From NCBI GenBank assembly GCA_029339505.1, contig JAQISU010000132.1:9465001-9529000 (forward strand): a stretch of 64,000 bases of DNA. The letters are read 5' to 3'. A program made the translations under genes and the position numbers. A model generated the notes under the pieces. It had not been told where the DNA came from. It searched no databases and saw nothing but the letters and a program-made list of their open reading frames with translations. This document shows, piece after piece, positions 9,363 to 18,781 of this stretch; position 1 is the first letter of the stretch, and each line of letters starts with the position of its first letter. Source of the DNA: Unio delphinus (Eukaryota; Mollusca; Bivalvia; Unionida; Unionidae).

Positions 9363-9973
9363 TCAGAAGGGTTTTTGTGGGGGAATGTCCATGACAATCC
9401 TGTCTTGAACAGACTGATTGTCCTCGGTGACAGATTCTTTTTCTTCTTCTGGCACCGTCACTAATACAAATTTAAAAGTGACTTTTTTCACTCGACGATG
9501 GATTTTATGAAGCACAACTCTTGGGCATAATGGGATGCTTCGCTTGTCCAAGCCTCAAAATCCCATTTTTTCCAGTCACGTACATCTGTCCAATGAGGGT
9601 GTAAATCACAAACTACACACACATCCTCGTACACCACTTCCGTACGTAAAAGTTGACGAATCTTTTTTTCCTCTAGAGGTCGAGATGTATCCAGATGAAA
9701 GCGTAAGGTTTTTCACAGAATTAGTCTCTCGCGTACATTTAAAGGAGTCAATATACTCTCTTTTTATAGGTAGTGTTCGTAAAGTGTCTACAAGGAATCG
9801 ACAGGTAAACGGAATCCCAGAAAGCAAGCCACTAATACACACACTACACGTCGACCCCAATTAATGGGACACAGTTCTTGTAATACGTTTTCGTAATCCT
9901 TCACCATGTGAATATTCTCATTGATATCCTTCCACTGAATCTGTTTGATCACAAGTGATAAAGGTTGTGGCAT
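9363..9973 (-). pseudogene. Unrecognised Polinton reading frames, multiply broken
   Basis: Minus-strand coding character is spread over three frames. They run from MPQPLSLVIKQIQWKDINEN (start 9973, with TATAAAAT at 9981-9991), through a stretch containing VCVVCDLHPHWTDVRDWKKW near 9620-9560, to a basic-then-acidic tail FKFVLVTVPEEEKESVTED ending at 9363. An internal CCTATAAAAAGAG at about 9758-9770 suggests that two genes may be present. No protease, capsid or other family could be assigned; the paired Cys may be a zinc ligand, but that is weak. Confidence 0.35.
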
Positions 9974-10044
9974 GGTCGTTCAATTTTATACTTTTCTATG
10001 TCTAAGGCCATAAGTGTATATTCTGCACAGAATGATTTAAAATC

Positions 10045-10407
10045 TTATCCAAATGCGAACGTGATTAAGATAAAGTGTAATTTCGTCCCACTGCCATTCC
10101 GGGTAACAGTCAAGAATGATGAAAACATCAGATGTAAACAAACTAAATTCGAATCTGTGGAAGGTAGACTTGATCCAGAGAAATCTGACACGTTTTTTTT
10201 CATTTTTGTCACTTTCTTCTTGTGAATTTCACGACACAAACGTTCTACAGTCACCCATTGAGATTTTTCTTTAGCATGTCCCTGCCAAACGTTCTTGTAG
10301 ATCTTCTCTTGCACTTCGTGTGGCAATCCTTGAATATTATGTTTTAGAGAGAGTTTATATACTGTTCTAGGTTTGTCTCCAACCCAAACTGGTTTGTTAA
10401 ACGACAT
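10045..10407 (-). CDS. Hypothetical 120-aa frame, possibly C-terminal part of the BIR gene
   Basis: The frame begins MSFNKPVWVGDKPRTVYKLS. It lies in the same frame as the BIR segment upstream, separated by two stops within 19 bases. A helical stretch NIQGLPHEVQEKIYKNVW and WVTVERLCREIHKK vaguely resembles the UBA region that follows BIRs in some IAP proteins; this is speculative. The last 45 residues are less coding-like, so the gene may originally have ended near 10200. It could instead be an independent Polinton gene. Confidence 0.35.
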   Translation of the reverse strand: MSFNKPVWVGDKPRTVYKLSLKHNIQGLPHEVQEKIYKNVWQGHAKEKSQWVTVERLCREIHKKKVTKMKKNVSDFSGSSLPSTDSNLVCLHLMFSSFLTVTRNGSGTKLHFILITFAFG

Positions 10408-10425
10408 TGACCAGTATTGTCACTT

Positions 10426-10653
10426 TCAATCACTAGACCCCACTGAAAGTAGGTATTGACAATTCAGAGACCATCGAGCATGTTCCAGGTAAGCGCAATC
10501 TTTCTGTTCCCACTCGTAAATTGACACACCACAACGGAAACACTTGACTTTATCCCCTTCGCCCAAGTAGAAAAATCCGACTCTGGCTAATTTTTCAGGA
10601 GTTGGTCCAGGCAGATATTTTGGTCATTTATCTTTGAAGGTTTGGAATCGACT
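10426..10653 (-). pseudogene. BIR (baculoviral IAP repeat) domain gene inside the Polinton
   Basis: The minus-strand translation shows SRFQTF, a TGA at 10624-10626, then a segment with PEKLARVGFFYLGEGDKVK. The zinc signature CFRCGVSIYEW...H...C follows, with spacing Cys-x2-Cys-x16-His-x6-Cys exactly as in BIR domains. All four zinc ligands and the GFFYLG(E)GD core are present. The frame ends at TGA 10426-10428. BIR proteins (IAPs) inhibit apoptosis or regulate ubiquitin signalling, and large DNA viruses carry them to block host cell death. Within a Polinton it would be an accessory anti-death gene. The frame extends upstream to about 10740 without further stops. One nonsense codon makes it a pseudogene; no RING domain was found. 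Confidence 0.82.
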
Positions 10654-10833
10654 TTTACCTTGACAGTATTCAAACAAGCTCGTAGGGAACGAATATTTGA
10701 ATCTCCTCACTTCAGTTCGAGGCAGGTTAGGTGAAATTCTTAGGGGTCCACGTTAACGGGGTGTCACCGTTTTAGCATCCCTCACGTTTAACACGCACAG
10801 CATCACTTTCCATAGTAGATATAGGAATAGTAG

Positions 10834-10980
10834 TCATAGCAATGTTCCCACGATGTCCTGCTGAATCGCTAAGGTCGCAGCGTCTGGCATCACTACAGTC
10901 TCAAGGATTAGCATCGCACTCACTTGAAAATTCCCAAATTTGAATGATGCCTGTTTAAATGGATTCATCGTCTTTCGCAT
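10834..10980 (-). CDS. Short frame after promoter, 48 aa, hypothetical
   Basis: Starts at ATG 10980 (MRKTMNPFKQASFKFGNFQV), about 45 bases downstream of an ATATAAAAAGGGAC TATA box at 11022-11034, and ends at TGA 10834. It lies between the polymerase end and the BIR gene, and could be the broken N-terminal part of the BIR protein. No domain is recognised. Confidence 0.3.
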   Translation of the reverse strand: MRKTMNPFKQASFKFGNFQVSAMLILETVVMPDAATLAIQQDIVGTLL

Positions 10981-11002
10981 GGTCGATGTAGTTACAAATG
11001 AA

Positions 11003-11745
11003 CTATCGGTCTTGGACAATGTCCCTTTTTATATGCTGCCCTATCTCGACGTGACCGTACGGTAGACTGAAGTGATTGGGAAGTCGTACTCTTTTCTGGT
11101 ATACGATTTGATAGACTTTTTCCAAAGGTCGGCTGACGATTTGGTGTGTGGGTAAACGGAGAATCTTGTGCGGTTCGTGGGGGTTCACTTTAAAAGTTTC
11201 ATCCTGTCCAGACTGAAAAGCTTCTTGAAGCACATTAAAGTTCACCACTTGACTGGTGCGATAATTGAGAGTCAATCCTTTCACTTTACATTCGGTGTGC
11301 ATTTCTCATTGTGGGTCTCGGTATTCCTAGCCGTAATTTTTAGAACCGCCACTTGCTAAACATAGAATCTTGTCGTCGCAAAGTCCATCGGTCCAGGCTC
11401 CTAAACGGTCTCCTATGATAGCAGGGTTACACTGGTTCGGTCGGTGAATGTAGATGCAACTGTCCGTGTCAAAATATAACACACAATCTCCTAGCAGTTC
11501 TAACACTTTGTACAATTTTAAGCGAGCGTGGGCTGTCACGTAAGCCGCAATGATGACATTTCCAAATTTGTCGGCTTCTACAAAGTCTAGTTATTCTTCG
11601 TAATTGACTAAGATCAAGTCCTCACGAATGACGTCCACGTGTTTCATGTATTTGGTTTTGTCGTGAATCATCTGGAAGTAGCGGTAAGGTTCGGACAAAT
11701 ACTCCGTCTTGGATAAAAACGGTCGTTGTGCCATTTTACCCCACT
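11003..11745 (-). pseudogene. DNA polymerase B, C-terminal part (3' of the insertion)
   Basis: Resumes with WGKMAQRPFLSKTEYL near 11740, has TAA in the NYEE region near 11590, then GDCVLYFDTDSCIYIH, the motif C catalytic block YFDTDS at about 11476-11459. LASGGSKNYG (KxY-type motif) follows near 11330. It changes frame to CKVKGLTLNYRTSQVVNF (about 11290-11240) and ends with PHKILRLP and GQHIKRDI near 11005, as expected for the C-terminus of Polinton polymerases. In an intact element this enzyme replicates the linear DNA from protein-primed ends. Separation from its N-terminal half by a 3-kb insert, plus stops and frameshifts, means it cannot be functional. Confidence 0.88.
11022..11034 (-). 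promoter_or_regulatory. TATA box ATATAAAAAGGGA
   Basis: Minus-strand TATA box immediately after the polymerase C-terminal frame, directed at the 10980 frame and the BIR gene. Confidence 0.5.
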
Positions 11746-11906
11746 TAAGAGTTTAACGTTGTTTTTTCTGCGTTCATCGTGGTATGAACTGTCAGTTGCC
11801 GACTCACACAGCAAATAACGCCCGAAGGGCGTTATGTAAGCTGTGTGAGTCGGCAACTGACAGTTCATACCACCATGAACGCAGAAAAAACAACGTTAAA
11901 CTCTTA
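11746..11906. repeat. 161-bp near-perfect palindrome (foldback)
   Basis: The arms 11746-11812 and 11840-11906 are reverse complements with one visible mismatch. The 27-bp centre contains a second palindrome, TAACGCCCGAAGGGCGTTA (11816-11834). It sits exactly at the junction between the polymerase C-terminal part and the foreign insert. The outer edge repeats the polymerase-like GTTAAACTCTTA. Confidence 0.95.
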
Positions 11907-12618
11907 TAATTGAAATTTCATTTGTTTGCTATGTTATTTTGTTTCCATCAGTAAGAAACATAAATCTTAACTGAGCGTAGTAATACATAATTTGGTGGGT
12001 TTTTTACGTAGCTATTTATAGCACTTGGGGTTGTCCTGCTTGATCGTAATAAGGTCATCATAATACCAGTCCTTGATTCAATGGAAAATGATGTATGGAA
12101 TTTGCTGCAGTGATTTTGATATTTTACCTTAATGAACACGTGTATTCAAAGTGGAGCTCTATATTTAAAGTCGGGATTCATGGCCAAGAATATATGCATT
12201 CATATACTGCCAGTGTGAATTCGCATATTTATCACACGTGAGTGATCTAATTTCGTTCTTCAAAACCTATTTTCGTGTATATAAACAGGCTTGACTAGTA
12301 CATCTAGGTGTATGAGGTTAGGTTATAGAAAGTGTGTGATCATTTTTGTTGGTTCAGATATACACAGTTAAAACATAATTGAGTACTTTTTTATCTTTCT
12401 ATTTTTTTTTACATGATTTGTTTAGTGACAATGGTTCATAACTATATCCCTCTCATTAAGTTTGGGACATAAGTTTAGAAAATTTATATAAAATTATTAA
12501 TTGGAAATTGACATAAAAAAGTACCAGGAGTTATACATGACAAAAACTATTGTTCTAGACTGGATAGTTGACACTTAACTTGCATATCATGTATTTTCTT
12601 AACTTGTTTGCCCTTTGT

Positions 12619-12919
12619 TTAGTTGCAACTAAACTTGAAGGTGAATTTATTGAACTGATGGTTGGAGGAACTTGTCATAGAGTTCTTTGTATTAGCATAT
12701 AGTGTTTGACAGAGATTTTGAGCAGATTCAGTAACAATTACTTGATATGTACTGCTTGGGTTTATAGGGGTCATTTGAACAATTTCTTGAGTTAGATTTC
12801 TTGAGTTTGTTGAGGTCATTTGAACATTTACATTTGCATGAAAGTGAGTACTGCAAAAGATTCTTGAGCAGACATTGTTACATTTGAACATCAATGGGAA
12901 AGAATGTTAATCATTTGTT
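12619..12919 (-). other. Possible C-terminal extension of the recombinase relic
   Basis: A 91-codon minus-strand frame rich in Ser, Thr, Asn and Gln (EIVQMTPINPSSTYQVIV) directly follows the end of the recombinase-like segment. It may be its tail; it has no domain, and its coding nature is uncertain. Confidence 0.25.
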
Positions 12920-13760
12920 TTAATGTTGAGTGCTGGGCCTTGTGTATGGTTTCAGTGTTAGTTCATTGGAGTGGTCAGACAGATACATAGTGTACCTAGC
13001 AGGAAGGTTGGTGTTGATCATTGCATTCAAAGCTTTTGCACAAAGAGAGTGAGCAGTATATCTTGCAGATATATGGGTATTTTTGCATATGTCAGGCATA
13101 AAAATGCCTAATTATCTCTGTCCAACTCATTTTATGGTATACCATATTTGACAAAATTGGGGATTTTCAATAGCATTTTTATCAGTGTGATAAAACAGTG
13201 ATTCAGCTCTTGGATTAATGTGTGTGAGGTAGTATTTTACTGACCTGACTGGGCAGTTTTGACCACCAGCTGCATAAATTTCCATGTAAGAATTTTCCTG
13301 CTTAGCATTTAAGTCTCCATGATGATTTGTTTCCATAATTTGATGGGTCAAATTGACATATTCAGCCTCTGTTTCATCAAATCTGATTTCGAGACTGGTG
13401 GGTATTAATTGGCTGTGGAATTCTAATCCATGTGTAACATAGTGGATGGAGAGGTATAACCAAACCCTGTATCTGAGTGTGACAGGATTATCATGCATCA
13501 GGTATTGATTGATCGCATACATGTCTGATGGAGGAATAACTGGCATGTGTTGAGTTCAACTTTATATTTCCATTTAGCATTTAACATGTTATTTGATTTT
13601 TAACTCAGGGTGTGTAACAATAAATTATTAATTGAATGACCACATTCAACCTGAATAAAGCAATAAATAATAGCTCCAACATTTGTAAAAGTGTTTTTAT
13701 GGTATTCTTTAGCTCGGGCATCAAGGAGCATCCTCTTTCATGTTGTGGTGACCTTAGGGC
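12920..13760 (-). pseudogene. DUF3504/Crypton-type tyrosine recombinase relic
   Basis: Segments in order on the minus strand: DARAKEYHKNTFTNVGAI (about 13735-13680), VWLYLSIHYVTHGLEFHSQL with EYVNLTHQIMETNHHGDLN and CPVRSVKYYLTHINPRAESLF (about 13465-13175), then ARYTAHSLCAKALNAM and YLSDHSNELTLKPYTRP, ending TAA 12920-12922. This follows the layout of the KIAA1958/ZMYM-related DUF3504 family: Arg-rich core, HxxR-type box, GH-type box and terminal Tyr. The HSLC at the expected H-S-L-R position and SDH at the usual GH position suggest loss of catalytic residues. Crypton transposons use such enzymes for integration. Several stops and a frameshift are present. Confidence 0.65.
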
Positions 13761-14932
13761 TGCTTTGGCATAAAATATGGGTAACATTTGGGCCAAATGA
13801 CAAATGTGCAGACTAAGATGACTTCAGTTCTATCTCTATATTCTTATCTTTGTGTCATTCTGAAAGTCATATGTTGCTCTGCTTGGTAGAAACTATTTTA
13901 TAACATTTTAAATATTTAGATCTTTGGGAACAATTATTCTTGCATATTTCTTTTCCATAATGTGTATTTATATAACAAATTTGTTACATTTGTTATGCTG
14001 TCAAAAATATTAATTTAAAGATGAACTACATTTTATTTACTTAAAAGCAAGTTAAGATTTTTGCATAAAAATGGCATGAATGAAACGGTATATTGCCTTT
14101 TCATAATATATAATTTAAGAAAACATAAGAAAAAATTAAGTATCAAGCAATATTACCAATGCTTATATTAATGAACAGTCCAGTATACTGGTCATTATTA
14201 TTGTTATTATAGTTAATTTATTATGATTATCAAATCAATGATAAAATCTACCTGTACAAGTTTTGTAGACCCATTTAATGTTTTTATTGGTAGATTTTGA
14301 GTACCGCTGTTCTGATATGTTTTAGAGACTTAAGTGATTTAAAGTGTTTTGGTTTGTGATCATCCTGTAGGCCGCTAGATCAACCTTTCATCCGTCAAAC
14401 GAAATGACAACTCAGTTTGTAATACTTTTTCCACTTAAAAAGGCACGTCAAATATAGAAGGGTCAAAATTATAAATATCATCATGCGAGAAATCTTTCTG
14501 ATAAGGCAAAGTTAGCGAACGAATCTCCAAAATTCTGACACGATAGCCATAATGCCGGTGACCTTGACCTAGCGCACTTATTTTTTATCCATACTTTTAA
14601 CATATTTCAGCAAAGAAATAATATTTATTTATAAACAAAAATGTGAAGTATATGTTGCTTTAATCTTTCAGATTAATTTAATTCAATTATTGTTAAAAGA
14701 AATTGTAAAATTGTTCTTTTCCTTTAATGTTTACTTCGTTTCTGCCTTCACTAGCATTGTTTATCGTCTGCGTTACACGTGACTCTATTTATAGACGTGG
14801 GTATTCTTTGAAAAGTAGTTTCTCCTAACAGTTCATCCTGAAACGAACGCAATTCATTTTGATCACGTGATAACATTCTGACCAATCGAAACATTACTTT
14901 CCTCTACAAGCTACTTCGATTGCAATTATAAG

Positions 14933-17888
14933 CAGTTTAACATCACTTTGGCAAACGATTGCCTTCTTTCGTTTTTCTCGATGTGGTCTAAAGTGATGCC
15001 TTCCTGCTCTCGATATTTTTCTTTGAATGTATTTTGGTCTTCGGGAGTGTGTCACCAGGAAGGATAGCCGCTAGCTTCTTGTTTTAGTTTCAAAAAGGCA
15101 TCCACATAGTCTGCAAAAATACCTGTCCGTGTTTCGTCGCACTTGTGGTATTGTTGTGTCTTGGGAAAGTGGTAAATTTCGTGCACTTCTAACAGTCCGT
15201 ATCCCAGGTCCAGAGCTTTAAACAATTCCACTCTAACCCACGTTCCTGTCAAGGCGCGTTCTTTCTGGGTGTGCTGACAAGGTTGGTCTTGGTCGCACGT
15301 TTAAACTCGGGATCGGTTTTCAAACGCTGATCGTACTCGTGTTCTCACATTTCCACTACCTGGTATCCTTGTTGTTCTAACTTCAAACGTCGGTGACAAG
15401 TTGTCTGGTACAAGTCTTCCATGGTCCGTTGTAAAATCTGACTTTTGGTGTCACGTTGAGGGTAGCACATGGGAACATCCGTGAAATAAGCATCCATTAA
15501 ACTCGTACTCGATCTGAGGGTTTTCTAAGTCCCAGCCATCCACCGATTACGTTCCGATGGCCTTTTCGCCTCCTCCGTTGAGTCCGTATTGGATCCATTT
15601 GTCTTCGTCGTTGCACAAGTAATGTAGCCAGCGTAGGGCTTTGACCGAGTATTGACGTTTGACCAAATTCGTCGTATGAAGGCTGATGACAACTTGAGTA
15701 TTTTCAGTCATGAATCGTTTTCGGTACACTAAGGAACATGCTTTGGCGATGGTACAAGCTTCCTTCAAAGAGTCGATCCCTCCGTGTTCTATGAACAATT
15801 CTCGAAATTTCCACAGCAACGTCGTAAAATGTCCACGTCAGATCGACAAAAAGGGGTTCGAGGCGTGTGTATGGTACCAAGCGTGGAAAGCTTCTCGGTG
15901 TTCGGTGCGCATGTTATCGGGGTCGTAGTTGTCAGCCTCAGGCAAATGGGGTAGAACGACATGCTGATTGGCTTTGGAATTGAAAAAGTGTGGAAAAATA
16001 CCTCTCGCCATTTCTGTCATTCCAAACGTTCTAGGCATGCGACTCAAAGGCATGGTCAAGTAACTCATTCAATCTTTAAACTCTACTTGTCCTACTTGCA
16101 TAGAAATAATTTTGGCTCCGTTTAAAGTGACTTTAGGACGTTCGGTACTTTGCTTCGCATAGTATCTGAGCAGAAATTGACCATCGTATCCCGAGAAATT
16201 GTGAGCCATTACCGTGGCATGGTGATGACAATCTACGTAACGTTTGATGTCTTCTGGACTCCACGTTTCGTCGATGTGGCTTAGGATCCATTGGGCAAAA
16301 TCGGCTAGCGTGTTTGACCCTCGAAAGATTTTTTCACGTCCTCCAGGAATCTTGCTGCAGTGAGGGCAATGACCAAAGATAGGCTCCTGGATGCACTTCT
16401 CGCACGCACTGTGAGCCACGCAAAAATTAGGAATGTGAATACGGGTCTCTTGCATGCATTCAAAATCAAAAAAGATAAAATTCCCTTTCTGCTGGGTATC
16501 TTCTTGTTGGGGTTGATATTTTTTAATAAAGCATTCGTGTTCCAAGTCCACGATTTGGCGACAAATGTGACATCGTTTTTTACCTCGGCAAACGTGAAAC
16601 GTGGCATTATTGGTACGTATGCCTTGTCCACAAGTAAGGCACAATCTCAAAAGCTGACAAGTACGTTTCTACTGTGAACCTTGTATCTTCAAATGTTGTT
16701 GGTAACAGGTAGGACTGACAAAAGTGCGCTGACAAACAGGGCAATGCAATCGTACTTGTCCTTTGTCCAGACAGGGTTGAGAGGCCAAACATTCCTCACA
16801 TTTTGATCCATAATGCTTGTGATGTTCTCGATTGTTATAACCGTAGTCACATTTTTCACAGTAGTAACCGTATCCCAGAAATGCAGTAATACTGGTAATG
16901 GTATCAAAATGACCATAGTGATGATAGACGTTAATGTATTTTCCGTCTTTAAAATCGAGGCCTCGAAACAAAAGAGGACCACGCACTTCTTGAGGGTGTA
17001 CTTTCAATATGTAATGTGGAGCCAAGACACCTTGCAATTTTTGCATCTCTAGAATACCGCAAGGGGTGTCTTTGGATATCCCTGCTTGCTGTAACAGGAG
17101 TTCTGCTTCACTTCGTTATTTGGCTAGGTCCGATCGTTGAATAGTTTTCCAGGCTCTTTTCCATTCTGCCATCTCGTACTTGTTGGCATACGATTGTCCC
17201 ACGACAATGGTACGGACTAAACACATCTGGTCTTGAGAATTGTTAATTTGGACAAGGCTTGTTTTGGTGTTGCGAAGGCTTTCCACTAATAACACTTTTT
17301 TGCGTTGTCCAGTCCCCTGAGGAAGATACACGTGGGTCATGAACAGTGTGGTTTTTCCATCGGTGATGTGAAACATGTCGTTGAATTGTCGCACATGTTG
17401 AATTTTGTCAATGACTTTGAAGGTGTTAATTCTGATGGGCTACTAAACTCGATCCAAACGGGAGACTTCAAATTATCGTGATGAATAGAAAGTCTCAAGC
17501 GATCGTCTTCTTTGGCTTGACATTGCTGTTTCAGTGTAGTTAACACAGCATCCCACACCTCGGTAATGAACCCTTCTGTATCCTCCAAAGGTACATTGGA
17601 TTTGAAATCTTTAAACTTTACTGCATACGTGTAAGCCGTTGTTGTAAATTTTCGAGAGGAACGCTTTTCCGTCTCTCGAATGTGATAGTAATTTTCAGGG
17701 ATTGCTAAGGGTGGTGAACGTTGCTTGGACGTCGATTGTAAGGGTGTGGATTCAGGCTCACTCATGTCATCTTCAAAATCACTGGCATGAATTTGAGCCA
17801 AGACTTCAGCTACTGAGCTAGGCGATACGTTACGTTTCTGTCTCTTACTGTCTTCTCCTTTCTCCACAACATGATGCGGTCTTTTCAT
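14933..17888 (-). pseudogene. DNA polymerase B, N-terminal and central part
   Basis: Starts at ATG 17888 (MKRPHHVVEKGEDSKRQKR), with the Polinton-type N-terminal region continuing through FHITDGKTTLF and LVRTIVVGQSYANKYEM. Cys-rich segments (YYCEKCDYGYNNREHHKHY, LTCGQG) precede FIFFDFEC (exonuclease motif I, about 16476-16456) and HNFSGYDGQF (exonuclease II, about 16200-16174). FFNSKANQ, EYEFNGCLFHGC and LKLKQEASGYPSW follow, and the part ends in KVMLN near 14940. In-frame stops lie at 17116, 16669, 16069 and about 15052, with frame changes near 17340-17390 and 15820-15840. Around 15285-15300 the sequence jumps from DPEFKRATKTNLV directly to the ERALTGTW block, omitting the section where the motif A Asp normally lies. 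The gene is dead several times over. Confidence 0.92.
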
Positions 17889-18023
17889 CTTGTGTGCAAA
17901 CAGTCACATGACTACATTTTAAAGACCATGACCCCTATATATTCATGTCCGATCCGTGCATATATATAAAGGGTCAGTGTCTAACCTTTTAGTATTCATT
18001 TTATTCTCACATTGACCAGAACG
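17889..18023. promoter_or_regulatory. 135-bp bidirectional promoter
   Basis: Between the divergent polymerase (ATG 17888, minus) and zinc-knuckle gene (ATG 18024, plus) lie two facing TATA boxes. GAATATATAGGGG on the minus strand (17932-17944) is about 44 bases from the polymerase start. TATATATAAAGGG on the plus strand (17961-17973) is about 52 bases from the zinc-knuckle start. The remaining 135 bases have no other frame. Confidence 0.6.
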
Positions 18024-18398
18024 ATGGAAGAACCTACACAAGTTGAACTTCTGATCAGAGCTTTACGTGGTGTTATACGAATGTTTTCTTCAGACAAGCC
18101 GACGGACTACTCCGACTCCTTTCAAGATAAAACTCAAGATACTTGCTATATCTGTAAGAAGATAAGACATTGGGCTACAGAATGTCCAGATCGTGAAAAA
18201 AACAAAAAAGGTACCAATAGAGACAAAAGTCAAGATACCTGTTATCATTGTAAAGAGAAAGGACATTGGTCTCCAAACTGCCCTAAGAAACAACATGATC
18301 ATATGGAGGAGGGGGGAGGAATTCTGAACAGGAGGAGGAGGAAGAAGTACCCTCCCCCAAGGAAGAACCCCGACACGTTCACAAAGACAAGAAAATAA
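18024..18398 (+). CDS. Double CCHC zinc-knuckle protein, 124 aa
   Basis: The start is ATG 18024 (MEEPTQVELLIRALRGVIRM), the first ATG after the plus-strand TATA box. Two knuckles are visible: CYICKKIRHWATEC and CYHCKEKGHWSPNC, both Cys-x2-Cys-x4-His-x4-Cys. The first has Ile-Arg in place of the usual Gly before His. An acidic/glycine and Arg-rich tail (NRRRRKKYPPPRKNPDT) follows. CCHC knuckles bind single-stranded nucleic acid, as in retroviral nucleocapsids and CNBP-like proteins. It is intact and on the opposite strand to most Polinton genes. A GTAAGTG splice-donor-like site follows the stop at 18407. A role in replication or packaging is inference. Confidence 0.75.
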   Translation: MEEPTQVELLIRALRGVIRMFSSDKPTDYSDSFQDKTQDTCYICKKIRHWATECPDREKNKKGTNRDKSQDTCYHCKEKGHWSPNCPKKQHDHMEEGGGILNRRRRKKYPPPRKNPDTFTKTRK

Positions 18399-18486
18399 GA
18401 CGAAACGTAAGTGAAGAGGAAGAAAAAAAGAAAAACATGTGACTAAAGAAATTAAAGAAACAGAAAGAGTGAAAAAGGAGAAACCT

Positions 18487-18594
18487 ATGAACTTTTTAAA
18501 GTGGTATTGGGTTATATTATGTTGTTATATTGGATTGCAACGTTTGTACCAGAATACACCAGAGAGAAAAAACGTAAGTGTCTCTTGGTTTTAA
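18487..18594 (+). CDS. Small hydrophobic peptide, 35 aa, hypothetical
   Basis: MNFLKWYWVILCCYIGLQRL is followed by a polar tail YQNTPERKNVSVSWF. The first half could form one membrane segment. It lies downstream of the zinc-knuckle gene on the same strand. AACGTAAGTG, identical to the donor-like 10-mer at 18404-18413, occurs inside it at 18571-18580, so it could instead be an intron or an untranslated segment. Coding status is uncertain. Confidence 0.3.
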   Translation: MNFLKWYWVILCCYIGLQRLYQNTPERKNVSVSWF

Positions 18595-18781
18595 TTTTAT
18601 AGAATAAGATCCTACACTCATACATTCATTCACTCACACGTACATCATGGGTATAAAAAAATAAAAAAGTACTTTTGAGTTTTCAATGAATTAAGCAATT
18701 GAAATAGAATTTCTTTACAAAATAATTTGAGTAACCCTGAAAAGGACCGTTGGGATTTTGTTTGTTTTAAACAAAATAAAC

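Larger units (their letters stand above)
11907..14932. mobile_element. 3-kb insertion splitting the polymerase gene
   Basis: Polymerase coding sequence ends in KVMLN near 14940 and resumes with WGKM near 11740, so about 3 kb of foreign AT-rich DNA intervenes. TTAAACT(C/G)NTTA-like sequence occurs on both flanks in the same orientation, and TTATAATTG is inverted at both edges (about 11903-11912 and 14922-14931). The insert carries a degenerate tyrosine recombinase relic. The bases 11913-12600 and 13800-14920 show no other gene. Confidence 0.75.
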
